Assembly: GCA_025677825.1 (NCBI GenBank)
Contig: JAIXMO010000014.1
Span: 1-64,000 of the forward strand
Reading direction: 5' to 3'
Length of the DNA: 64,000 nucleotides
Source: Helicostylum pulchrum
Taxonomy: Eukaryota > Mucoromycota > Mucoromycetes > Mucorales > Mucoraceae
How positions within the stretch are numbered: the stretch's first letter is position 1; the number at the start of each line of letters is the position of its first letter. The notes under the pieces were generated by a model. That model had not been told where the DNA came from. It saw only the letters and a program-made list of their open reading frames with translations, and searched no databases. The position numbers and the translations under genes were made by a program. This document shows positions 24,901 through 35,621 of the stretch, one piece after another.

Positions 24901-24980
24901 CTACATTTGGCGCAACGTCTATTAATGTTTTACAAAATGCAAAGCTTGCAAGTGAAATTATCGAATTAATTATTGCATAA
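15827..24980 (+). CDS. NF1: Neurofibromin/IRA-type Ras GTPase-activating protein
   Basis: This protein stimulates GTP hydrolysis by Ras. My model has 15 exons, all GT-AG: 15827-15880, 15965-16026, 16115-16235, 16289-16907, 16976-17934, 18000-19511, 19606-19836, 19903-19971, 20047-21582, 21643-21943, 22026-22333, 22399-22899, 22975-23635, 23713-24652 and 24713-24980. Phases close to 2713 aa, close to human neurofibromin in length. The N-terminal half is helical-repeat-like and contains WPLQTMLLILCPDI, a close match to the neurofibromin family. The Ras-GAP domain is around residues 1290-1560, with the arginine-finger segment LLRRTSIA (first Arg about 1352) and the signature FLRFFCPAI (about 1464-1472). 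A Sec14-like module (YEGGVSKANRPVFYF, ~1684 on) and a PH-like module (to ~1925) follow, then a long HEAT-like C-terminus. For exon 3 I chose the acceptor at 16113-16114 because the alternative at 16090 breaks the frame. The gene lies between two inverted M13 paralogues. Confidence 0.96.
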
Positions 24981-26563
24981 GCAATTTATACATCAAAAAA
25001 AAATATTTCTCTCTATTTACACATCATTTCCATCTATCTATTTATTTATATTTATCTATATATTTTTGAAAACTCTTCAAAAATAGCTGTATTTCTACTT
25101 CATATAATATTTTAATAGTATCTTTTTTATAAACATAAAATAATTAAAAAGACACAAAAAAAAAGACTAAATATATATCAACAAATAAACAGTAACTGTA
25201 AATCCATTGGTTACTTTCTACCTTAAAAAAGAGACGCGTAAAAGGAACTGATGAGCTGAGACAAAAAAAAATATAGTTTCTGAAAATGACACAAAAAGAT
25301 TTTCCAGAACTAAATCAAACAAAGTAACACCGCCACGAAAAGTGGGTAGTTAGACTACAAGAATATATATGTGTGTATCAATTAGGAGGGTTACATGAAA
25401 CGTTACAGTAACGTATCTTATATACAAGACGTCTTCATTTGTATAAACTTCATAATCAATTTATGAGGAGACATATGAGGATAATACGGAGTTATTTTTC
25501 CCACAGGTACGCAATGTTGCACCTACAGACATTATATTTATAGGGGTTCACAAAAAGCGAAATGGATCGACGAATTTGATATTCGTGTTGGTAATATGAA
25601 TTGCATTTTTATACATCATATTGCTTGACCAAATTAGGAATATCTCGCTCATTATAAAAAAAAATTGAAACTCGACCGTAACAAGATGAATACTATAACG
25701 TTGAACACAGAGTATCCAATTTTAGTTATGCTGCATATCTCAATGTTACTTTTATAGAAGATAATATATAAATATGGTCAAATTATCTGGAATAAACTAT
25801 TATATTTTACGAAAAGTATGATTCTCTTTCATGTTAAAGTTGATATGTATATTTCTTTTGTAGAACAAAAAAAGGGCATGAAAGCCATAAATTAAGCTCG
25901 TATAAATACCCTTTTTTTAATTTTAATGAAATCCACGTGCAGTTTTATCTTAATAACTGAACGGGACTCTACAAAATAAATGCAAAAACAAAAGGGACAA
26001 AAAGAAAATACCGTAGTACAGAGATATTTATACTTTTCTTCTTATTATATAAGTATAACAAGACAGCAATCCTATTAATTTACTACCAAACACTTTGTAT
26101 TGGTTTTGAAGAGGGGTATTAAAAGTAAACTTTGTTTATATTGTTTTGGTTTTTTTTTTAAACCAGTAACATTATAAACGTAATACGATTGGAGAGCCTC
26201 CCAATCTGCCGGATCGACGAGTGGCTCAATTATTCTTAATTAACTCCAGTCAACCCAGATTGGCAATTTCCGCAATTCTGGTGTACCACCAGTACTTAAC
26301 ATGTATAAAAATATTCTAGGTAGCAGCATCCTATTGCCGAGGGTTAAGTTACCTGTTACACAGGGACCGCTAAAAGAAGAGATGAGTGAACGTTCTAGCC
26401 TTTTATTGCTATAAATAAAACTGATGTTTTTTGTTATTCTATTTTTTCTTTCTTTTCATATTTTTTTTTTCTTCCTTGGGTTTCCGAATACTACTTCAGT
26501 CCTTTTTTTCCTTTCTTTCTTTCTTTATTTTATATATATATATACCTACATAGAATTGATACA
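24981..26563. other. Intergenic, AT-rich, no gene seen
   Basis: No convincing ORF. A short imperfect palindrome (GATTGGAGAGCCTCCCAATC) is at about 26189-26208, and T-rich tracts lead to a TA-repeat TATA-like element at about 26530-26545, just upstream of the M13 copy B start. Confidence 0.5.
26530..26546 (+). promoter_or_regulatory. TATA-like element upstream of M13 copy B
   Basis: A TTATATATATATATA run lies about 20-35 nt before the ATG at 26564, after a long CT/T-rich tract (26430-26527). Such pyrimidine tracts plus a TA-run are common in fungal core promoters. It is close to the ATG, so a short 5' leader is implied if it works as a TATA box. Confidence 0.35.
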
Positions 26564-29303
26564 ATGGCTCCGTTAGTAACAAGTCTAAATACAACAGCAG
26601 CAATAAGTGACATTTGCTTCACAGATAGTTGTATAAAAACAGCTTCCAGTATACTTCATTCGATTGATATGAACGTAGATCCTTGCTCCGATTTTTACCA
26701 ATACACGTGTAAGAAAGCACCAATTGCAGACATTATTTTATTTTTATTTTTTTGACTGACAATCATTTTTCTACCAAAAAAAAGGCGGTAATTGGATTAA
26801 AGATACAGTTATTCCAGAAGAATTAGCTGGTAAAGAAAATAGAAAAAAACATGACCCTATTAAAATACTCATAAAAAACTCCCCTTAACAGGATTTGGAA
26901 TTTTAGAAGTAGAGTCCAAAAAACATAAAGAAAGGTTTCGAATGATTCTAGATGGTTCATACGCAGATTTATTAAGTGCAACGGCCTCGAAATCGAGTTT
27001 CTTAGTAGACGATGAGGAAAACATAAAGGTTGATAAAAAAAACTTCAAACTCGTTAAAAATTATTATAAATCATGCTTGGATATTGAGATAAACAGTGAT
27101 AATGTGCTGACAGATTTTTTTAAAGATATCAGTACAATAAATTTGGAAACCACGTCATTGGAACAACAAAACCTTTCGTTTCGAATCACCCCAAAAACTA
27201 TGGATATTATTAGTTATCCAAAGCCTGATGGTGTTGTTATTGAAGTAGGTGGGCTGTTTACAATTGAGATATCTCCTGACGAGTACGATAAGAAAAAGAT
27301 GTCAGTTCTTTTATATCCTCCTAGCGAATTTATTGATGCCGAAACTGCTCCTTTAAAAGACCAAGGTTCTGAAAAACTATTTGAGTTAACGTCTTCCTTG
27401 TTTGGTGCTTCCAACAAAACTGAAAGAGATCGAAATAGACTTACTTGGTTGACTGATGTTGGTCTTGATATATTATCTGACGATAAGATCTATTCCGTTA
27501 TAGACGATGCTGTTACTGTTCAAAACAGACTTTTTAAATTATACAAAAGAAGGTCCGTTACCCGTTTTTTTAAAAAAAGGTAGCACTTGAAAAATACTGA
27601 TTTTTTTTTTTTTTTTTGTACTTTATAGATCGGATGAAATTAGTTATACCTATACAGTCAATACCATTACTGATTTATTCCCTTTTATCTCTTGGGCCGA
27701 TATCTTTAGTTCCAATATACCCAAAGGCCGCGACCTTTCAAACCTAACTATTCAAATGATGAATATAGAATACTTTAACGAGCTCAACTATTTCTCCAAC
27801 GTAAACGACCCTTCGCGTGCTATAAATAAAGACGCTATTAAAAACTATCTTGTTATTCACAAGCTTTGGCAAGACGCACCTAAATTAGACCCTGAACTTC
27901 GCAAGATAGCGCCGGACTCACCTTTCCAGACTAGATCTAGTTTATGTATTGATAAAGTGTTTGATAACCTTGGCTTCCTTTCCGGTAGATTCTATTCTAT
28001 GATTGCTTCACACGGAGAGACAGATAGATTAAGATTGGAATCAATTGCTAATAATATTAAAGCTTCTCTTGGCAATAGAATACAACATGCTGATTGGTTA
28101 GATGAACCTACAAGACAATCTGCAATCAAAAAGGTAAACTAATATTTTTGCATTAAATATAGATTATTTTTAAACCTTATCGATATTGCGTATAGTTGAA
28201 CAAAATGAATCAATCGATTTCTTACAGTATAAACTCACCAGATGAACGTTCGCCAACCGAAATGTATGCTTACATGCGCGGTATGAAACAAGACGCTGAA
28301 AGCTTTTACGAAAATGAAAAATCTGTTATGAAATGGACTTTACAGACCTATTGGGATACACTTTGTAGAGAAATGAGCCCAAATGAATGGATTGGTATAA
28401 CGACACCTCAAGTTGTAAATGCATTTAATTTATTATCTAAAAATATCGCAAGTATTACTTAGAAAGCAAAAACAAGAAACTTTTTTTAATTATTATTTTT
28501 TATTATTATTAGATTGTTGTTAGTGTTGCGTTTGCTCAAAAACCAAATTACGATCAAAGTTATCCTGATTATCTTAATTATGGTGGTATTGGGCAAACAC
28601 TTGCGCATGAATATTCGGTAAATATAGAAAAGAAAAGAAAAAACTAGTGTTCAACATGTACTAATATATATGTTTTTTTTTTCATAGCATGCCTTCGACG
28701 ACTATGGTTCTCAATATGATGAATTTGGTGCTGAAAGAAACTGGTGGTCAAAATCAACAAAAGAAAAATACGCTAAAAAGACCCAATGCTTTGTCGATCA
28801 ATACTCTAAAGCGACTATTACAGACGAAAATGGAAAAAAGTATACCGTAGATGGATCAGTAAGTTTATTTTTAAAAAGAAAAAACTTGACGCATTTAACT
28901 TATTTATTATTTACAGTTAACGTTGGGAGAAAATATCGCTGACAATGAAGGTTTATCCGCTACATACGATGCTTACCTAAGTTCAAAAGCAACCGGCAAC
29001 GGATATAACCCTATTCTTCCTGGCCTTCAACGATTTTCGTCGGAGGCGTTGTTCTTTATCAATGCTGGTCGATCATTTTGTTCAAAGCCTTTAAGAGGAA
29101 CTATAAAAGATTCGGTAAGTGATACAAGGTTTTTGACTTTTTCATCTATACCTAACTCATATATATAGCTTACGGACGAACATGCTCCCGACTCTATTCG
29201 TGCAAACAAAGCGTTTCAAAATAATGCAGATTTTGCTAAAATTTTCAATTGTCCTGTTGGAAGTAAGATGAATCCAAAAACCCCTAAATGCAAGATTTGG
29301 TAA
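26564..29303 (+). CDS. M13-family zinc metallopeptidase, copy B (diverged substrate site)
   Basis: A paralogue of the gene at 12113-14812, predicted 738 aa in nine exons: 26564-26708, 26785-26829, 26892-27552, 27629-28133, 28196-28447, 28513-28617, 28688-28858, 28917-29114 and 29169-29303. Exons 2, 6, 7 and 9 have exactly the same lengths as in copy A (45, 105, 171 and 135 nt), which shows common descent. The fifth intron (28448-28512) has a GC donor (GCAAGT). The zinc site HEYSH (568-572) and Glu633/Asp637 of GENIAD are intact, as is the C-terminal CxxW (CKIW). The usual NAYY substrate-binding motif reads NAFN, and the usual RVNG after the catalytic-His segment reads RANK. The enzyme is probably catalytic but with altered specificity. 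As in copy A, no N-terminal membrane anchor is visible. Confidence 0.93.
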
Positions 29304-29803
29304 ACACCGGGAAAAAAAACTGTTTAAAACAATATATAAGAACTGTAAATAGAAATTTATAAATAAAACGCATATCATACACTTGAATAGACTATACATC
29401 GACCTGTTTAAATAATTAGAAAACGAAGCTATCATCTCGAATTTTTAAAGTTGACGCAAAAAAAGTCTTGACGATACCCTCCCCCCTTTACTTTTTTTTT
29501 CTGTACCTAACTTTATTAGTATATTTGTGTCCATTCACTTACAAAAAAGATTAATTACCGAACAACAACAAAAACCGTTCTAATATACGTGAAACCTTTT
29601 CTGAAAATAGTATGGTATGATTGGAAAAGTACAAATTTGTTTATAATATTTATTTGTGAAGAAAAAGAGATCTTGAAAAAAAAAATTGAAATTGATATAC
29701 AGATATATAGATCGCTAAGAGAAAAAGAAAGAAGTGAAAAAATACAAGGAGTGAAATTGAAAATATACAGAAAGAGAGAAAATATAAAGGAAGGGTATCT
29801 AAA
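29304..29803. other. Convergent 3' region between M13 copy B and the SulP gene
   Basis: Both flanking genes end here. The stretch is AT-rich with a purine-rich segment at 29650-29800. I see no gene in it. Confidence 0.6.
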
Positions 29804-32412
29804 CTAATGGGAAGATGGCACGTTACCAGTAGGAGCAACTTGTTCATCTTCAAGTTCTCCAGATTCCTCAAGTGTTTGAAGAATACTAAGTGAATCTACA
29901 GCAGATCGGACAGCCTCATCAGCGCTCCAATGGAAGAAAGGATAACGATCTTTGGGAAGCAAAATACCACCTTGGAACTCTACAAATTCTGTACGAACAG
30001 CCTTTTCATCTTCATCAGAAGAATCAATTTGGTTTTCGGTATCAGGCTGTTGGTGTGAATTGTTACGTTGAGGACCATCACGAGAGGCAGGTACGATGGG
30101 CAACACTTCTTTGCGACTATCTCCGGGTCTAGGTTGAGTGCCAAATTCAGCAACAATAAGACAGCGACGAATAGCAGGGTGCAAAATATTAACAAAATGG
30201 AACTCGACATGATGTCCACTATATCTATTTAATGTATTTTGAGCATCTACAATAGCTTGAAGACCGCTCGAATCTAGTCGGTTGACACTTGCAAAGTCCA
30301 AAATGAGAGCATGAAGACGAGGTAAATTATTACGAGCAGCTATCGTAGCAGGCGTAGAATCATCGTTCCATCCACGATCACCCTTTGAAAGTATTTTTCC
30401 GCTGGTCCGAGTTCGAGTTTTACAGTAGGAGATGATCTTATCCGAGATAAAACTTGAGTTTGGGTAAGTAAACGATTCATCGACGCGACACATAAGAATA
30501 CCATCGGGTAAAGATTCGACGAATTTACCGAGCGAAGGGTGTTGTTCATGCACGTATAAGTAATTTTGAAGTTCAGAGGTAATGATCTGTTGTTTCTTTT
30601 CATCTTCATATGAGACGGAATGAACGGATGAACTGAGCGGGATACGGCCTAATCCCCAGAACCGAGGTCGTGCAATTCGGAATAAAAGAATCACGATGGA
30701 CATACCAACAGAAGCGTAAATACCATATTCAACAGTTGAGAAAAATGTGACAATAACAGTAGCAACAAAAATCAAAAGTTCCCACAAGCTTACGGCTGCA
30801 AGTCTCTTTACATAGCTTGGTCCAGAAACCAAATCAGCGACAGCATGGATCACAACAGCAGCTAATACGGCGTCAGGGATATAGTAAAAAGCAGGGGTTA
30901 AAGCGTACAATGCTAACAATACAATAAGCGCGGAAAATATACCAGCGATTGGAGTTTTGACACCTGATCTTGCCTTAATAGCTGTACGAGAGAATGACCC
31001 AGTAGAAGGATATGCGCTAAAATAAGGAAATTTTAATTTTCATTGTTTAATATAAAAAAAATAAGGTTTTTTTTTTTGTTTTACCCGAAAAAGGATGCCC
31101 ATATGTTCGTAAATCCGATGGCGATAATTTCTTGATCGGGATTGATGGTGTAATCATTAATTCTTCCAAAAGATTTAGCAATTGCAACATGTTCCAAGAT
31201 TAGAATGATGACGCCAGAAGGAAGAGAAGGAGCAATACCAGATATGACTTCAGTACGAATAGTGGGGATCGCCATGGCAGTAAAACCAGCGGGTACCGTT
31301 TTCAAAATACTAATTGGGCTCGTCTCCTTTCCGATATTGATTAAAAACGCCAATAAAGTACCAAAGATAACAAGAAGGCCGTTTCTCATGATACTGAAAA
31401 AGAAAAAGTGCATAGAGTACTTTGGGTATCTTCTACCAAGTACTTGACAAGCGTATCGAACACCGTAAAGCCAAACCATACTAACAAGTCCGAAAGCAAC
31501 ATCTACTTTGGTTTCAGGTAAATGTTTAAAAAAGTTACCAAAGATCAAGTAAGAAGAAACTTGGGTATTCACTGCTTTGATACCAAATAATTTCGGCATT
31601 TGACCAATAGTAATAGTAATAGCAGAACCACTCATGAAACCGGCGATAGCAGGTGCTACAATAAAAAAGGTTAATTTTTTTTTTCTTTTCAACCCATAAA
31701 AGAAAAATCTTGTACATACCTGGAATAAAATCAACTAAAATACCGAGACGTACAAGACCTATAAACATGGCGATAATACCGGTGAATAGAGAAAGTGCCA
31801 CAGCTATTTCAGGTCCAGTAATTGTTGGATCCGATGAAACTATACGCGTTACAGTTTGGCCCACTAGCAATGACATGACGGCTATATTAAAAGAAAAAGA
31901 AAAAAATATGATCAGTTTGTTTGTGCATAGTTTTTTAAAAAAAAGAAATATTTACCTGTAGGACCAATACTGATGTCTTTAGATGTGGCAAATAAACAAT
32001 AGACACATAAACCAACAAACGCAGTGCTACAATGATATTCAGTCCCGTGATGGCTTTAAAAATAATAACGAAAAAACTTACTATAAACCATATTGTGGGG
32101 GTAACTCTGCGATTTTAGCGTATCCCATACTTTGAGGGACAATGACGATACCTACGGTAGCGCCGGCAATAAGATCCCGAACTAGCCACTAATAAATTAA
32201 ACATGATGAATATCGGATAAATTATAAAAGGGGGGGGGGAAATCTACCATTAAATTATAACGATGAAGCCACGAAGCAATAGGAAATAAACTAATGATAT
32301 ATTCCTTTGTATACTCGGGTAAATTTCTTAGAAATTCTTGAGTTTGATGTTTATGAGAAACATTTTCATAATCAATGATTATTTCTTCTTTAAAAGCAGA
32401 AGAATTAGGCAT
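29804..32412 (-). CDS. SulP-family sulfate permease with STAS domain
   Basis: A plasma-membrane sulfate (or related anion) transporter, predicted 762 aa in six exons: 32248-32412, 32082-32188, 31956-32026, 31720-31881, 31085-31655 and 29804-31016. Phases close. The SulP signature is plain in exon 2 (VPQSMGYAKIAELPPQYGLY), followed by SKDISIGPT and about a dozen hydrophobic segments. Exon 3 begins at the acceptor before CACTGCG, because only that choice continues GLY into TAFVGLCVY. The C-terminal cytosolic STAS domain (about residues 500-680) contains LILDFASVNRLDSSGLQAI, typical of SulP anion transporters. The tail is acidic and glutamine-rich. It ends convergently with the M13 copy B gene. 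Confidence 0.94.
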
Positions 32413-33055
32413 TAGTGTATTAACTTGAGAAAAAAATAAAATTAAAAAAAGAAGAAGAAAATAGTTGTGTGATACACCCTTTTTATATATTCTGCCAAGG
32501 CGTCAAAATAAAAATTTGGTAATCAGACAAATGGATGGCGCAATATTCCTTTCTTCATACGCAAAAAAGTTGAAACACAGATTTTTTGCGTTAGATTCTG
32601 TGTTATTTGCAATGTTCCGTAATTTCTTTTTTATATGATGGGTCATTCACCCAATTAAAGTTTTCTATCATATTGTTTAAGGTTTTTTTATACTTTTTTT
32701 TTGTTTTAGGAAAAATCATAGGAAAACTTTAATGTTTGGATCTTGACACGGGGGAACGTGATCTACCGCTGTAGCCTGAATGACCTTTTGAACGATTATG
32801 ACGTTCAGTACTACAGCACCTTCCTCTTCTTTTCCTCTTATGGTCATCGTCATACTTTTTATGTGACGCTATGTCTACTAGAAGAAAGCAGAATAATCAA
32901 TATAAGATATAAGATATAAAGACGTACATGAGAAAAAAAAATTACTTACTAGTATGCACAGTAAAAAAGAAAAGTGATTATTTACGATATAAAAAAAGGT
33001 TAATTTTATTATTTAAAAAAAAGCTGACGCCGCGAGAGTAGCGAGCAGTAGGCGG
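32413..33055. other. SulP 5' flank and 3' flank of the SPP2-like gene, possible alternative last exon
   Basis: The minus strand at 32732-32882 reads openly as a basic, Arg/Ser/Lys-rich segment (DIASHKKYDDDHKRKRR, then later SGRSRSPVSRSKH) to a TAA stop, preceded by a good TTCTAG acceptor. It has the same flavour as the SPP2-like tail, so it may be an alternative or true last exon of that gene. A donor-like GTAAGT is also present near 32945. The rest (32450-32730) looks like the SulP promoter region. Confidence 0.4.
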
Positions 33056-34381
33056 CTAGTGTCTACTACTACTTCTATCGTCGTCTCTACTACGTTTACT
33101 ACTGCTTCTATCATCGTCTCTACTGCGTTTACTGCTGCTTCTATCATCGTCTCTGCTACGTTTACTGCTGCTTCTATCATCATCTCTATTATGTCTACTG
33201 CTGCTTCTGTCTTCATCTCTGCTGTGTCTACTGCTACTGCTACTGTGTCTACTGCTACTGCTACTGTGCCTACTGTGCCTACTGCTACTACCATGTCTAC
33301 TGCTACTGCTCCGTTCTTCTCGTCTACTGCTTTCTTCATCGTACTTTCTTTTTGAGATCTTCTTAAACAAACTGGTATCCTTATACTCATATGCTGCACG
33401 TCTGTTTTTTGATTTATGGTCCTTGTCTACTTGTTCCGGCTTAGCGCCCAACCCTAATAATGCATCTCTTTGTTTCACAATCGCAAGTGGAGCAGCACTT
33501 AAAAAAGTCAATTTAAACGTTTTTTTACTAAAAACACAAAACATGTGGTACTTACGGTGCATTTTTTCTATTTCTACCGATTCCTTCACCTTCGTTCCAT
33601 CCTAAACCTCTTAATAATGCGGCTCCAAACTCGTCTACAGGAATCTTTTCATAGGCATCCATACCCGTCTCGTCAGGTCGGTTCTCTACATCGTCTTTGA
33701 ACGATAATACGCTGTCCGCAGGAATTACCTTTTTAGGCCCGTTATTCTCATCGTCCACTCCTTCTCCCAATGATTCTATCGAACTAATTAGTTTCACAAC
33801 CCAAAAAAAAACCATTTTTTTATAATTATTGTTACCTTTGATAAGGGCTTCGATAGCTCTTTCTTCTAAAGTTTTTGTCACTTTTTCCTCAGTTACACTC
33901 TCTTGCTGTACAACTGTACTAGACTCTGTCATAACCGTATCTTCGACAACTGTATCTTCGACAACTGTATCTTCGATAACTGTCTTTTTTTGAATCTGTA
34001 AGCCAAACGAAGTTGAAGACTGTGCAAGCACTTCAGGTCTAGTCTCGGTTGTAGGTTGCTGCGCCCGCGCAGGTACATATAATTCTTTTTTGCCTTTAGC
34101 CAACGCTCTCCAGTCAAGGTTGGGTTGAGGTGCAATACTTAAAGGTGCTGCTTCCTTTTTTGGTTCAGCTCTACAAAAAAAAACAAAAATGTTAATAAAT
34201 CTTTTTTTCTTTTTCTTTTCTTTTACAATCAACCTTACTCTTTTACTTTATTATCTTCGAAACCTAAAACAAGTTCATCGTTGGCCTTGTTTTCTTCATC
34301 TTCGTCCTCGTCACCAAATATAGCTCGTTTGTTTTCAAACTTGGGTCGAATAGCTTTGGATTGAAGTGGCAATCTAGACAT
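33056..34381 (-). CDS. SPP2: SPP2-type G-patch pre-mRNA splicing factor
   Basis: Spp2-type proteins activate the DEAH helicase Prp2 in the spliceosome through a G-patch. The model has four exons (34239-34381, 33836-34170, 33556-33775 and 33056-33497), 379 aa, phases closing. The N-terminus is acidic, followed by PNLDWRALAKGKKELY, a VEDTV triplet repeat, and the G-patch VDEFGAALLRGLGWNEGEGI with IGRNRK after it, which is the Spp2/MOS2/GPKOW type. The C-terminus is an RS/RD-rich low-complexity tail built of roughly 11-residue units of type SSSKRSRDDDR, encoded by a 33-nt minisatellite. GPKOW-like KOW domains are not seen. Splicing from the tail to the basic segment at 32732-32882 is possible and would replace the last few residues. 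Confidence 0.85.
33060..33330 (-). repeat. Coding minisatellite in the SPP2-like tail
   Basis: A 33-nt unit encoding SSSKRSRDDDR-type peptides occurs about four times in a row (about 33065-33200) and grades into SSSRHSR units to about 33330. Length differences between strains would be expected in such an array. Confidence 0.8.
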
Positions 34382-35015
34382 AGTTTATATGCAACAAAAA
34401 AAGAGAGAGTGCTATCGAAAAAAAAAAAACAAAAAAATGACGAAAATCTATTTATTAGCAGTCATATACCCTCTTTAAAGTCTGTAGTAATTGTTAAATG
34501 TCCGATCATGAATTACTGCGGTTTACAGCGCCATCGTATAAAGACTCTACTTATTTCTTACTGCGTCGTTATTGTTACTTAGTCTATTAGTAACACTAAC
34601 TACCGCAGTACTTTTACTTTTAAATAAATACCATATCTTTTTTATTAAATAAACATTATTCTATTTCTTACTCTCATTTTACTTATTGTTGATATAACTA
34701 AACTTCTATCTTTTAACCGGACTACGAATATTATAAAGTCCGTTTTTTGCTATTGTGTTCTTTAACACTAATACTTCTACAACTGTGTTCTAAGCATTAA
34801 TGGCTAGTACAATGTCCTTGTCATGTATACCATAAAAATATTACATAATTTAAAAAATATGAAGGGCTAAAAATTATGCTTTTTTTTTTGACATCTCCAT
34901 GGCAACAAATGCCCTCCAATCACAATCACTCCACGCGACATACACGTGTATATCACGTGACCAAAATTAGTTGTTAAAAGGATATATTTTTTTTTAATTT
35001 GAAACAGATATGTAC
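34382..35015. other. Intergenic between SPP2-like gene and tRNA-Pro
   Basis: This is AT-rich DNA with the 5' flank of the SPP2-like gene and, near 34920-34975, GC-richer sequence including two CACGTG-type motifs (ACACGTGTATATCACGTGA at about 34943-34961). I see no ORF of interest. Confidence 0.5.
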
Positions 35016-35087
35016 GGGTTTTTGGTGAAGTGGTATCATTCTCGCTTTGGGTGCGAGAGGCCCCGGGTTCAAACCCCGGAAGACCCC
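35016..35087 (+). tRNA. tRNA-Pro (anticodon UGG)
   Basis: The 72-nt sequence folds as a cloverleaf. The acceptor stem pairs GGGTTTT with AAGACCC (one G-U pair), the anticodon stem CTCGC/GCGAG carries the loop TTTGGGT with anticodon TGG, and the T-arm is CCGGG-TTCAAAC-CCCGG. The D-arm contains TGGTGAAGTGGTATCA. There is no intron. A run of T follows at 35090-35095, suitable as a Pol III terminator. Confidence 0.95.
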
Positions 35088-35621
35088 CTCTTTTTGCTTA
35101 TTTTTCAAAGATCAGCGGAGTTTAGTTTGGCAAACCTTTTTGTCTTGTCAAACTGATGGATTCAGTTGATTAAAAACGATTTTTTTGGACGGGGAGAAGT
35201 GCGATTATAATTTTAGCGTTCGAGAAAAGAGCACTAGCGTAGCCCTGTTATGCATTTTTTTTTAAAAAAAAGAGAGCAGAGTTAGATGTAACAATAGGCT
35301 GAAAAAAGTTTGGGGAAGGTATCGCATTGAACAACTGTGTAAAATGATATTGTAGATGTACGGCCGACATCTATAGAAGATATTACCAAGAAAATTATTT
35401 CTAAAATGATCAGCGGTAAGATTTCTTTCCCCACACTTAAATTTAAAAACGAGTGTAAGAAATTCTTAAAAATAAAAAGGCTGCAATAAACACATAAGAA
35501 ATATATGACAAACGAATGTTTCAATTGTGGAGGAGCCAATAAGAAAAAATGACGATGCAAAGAGAAAAAGAAACGAAAAAAAAAGAGATAACTTTTTCTC
35601 TTTATACTTATTTCGAAAATA
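35088..35621. other. Intergenic between tRNA-Pro and the R-SNARE gene
   Basis: The Pol III terminator T-run is at the left. A minus-strand 92-codon ORF at 35282-35560 is hydrophobic but unsupported. The R-SNARE promoter is presumably at the right end. Confidence 0.45.

Noticed and set aside
29650..29871. ORFs in purine-rich DNA downstream of the SulP gene
   Set aside because: Their residues reflect a GA-rich tract; no family resemblance and wrong strand relative to genes.
32200..32250. A G-run near the SulP exon 1 donor as a G-quadruplex
   Set aside because: It is a single homopolymer run, not four spaced runs.
33059..33355. A Thr/Ala/Ser-rich 98-codon plus-strand ORF resembling a cell-wall protein
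   Set aside because: It is the antisense reading of the SPP2-like minisatellite.
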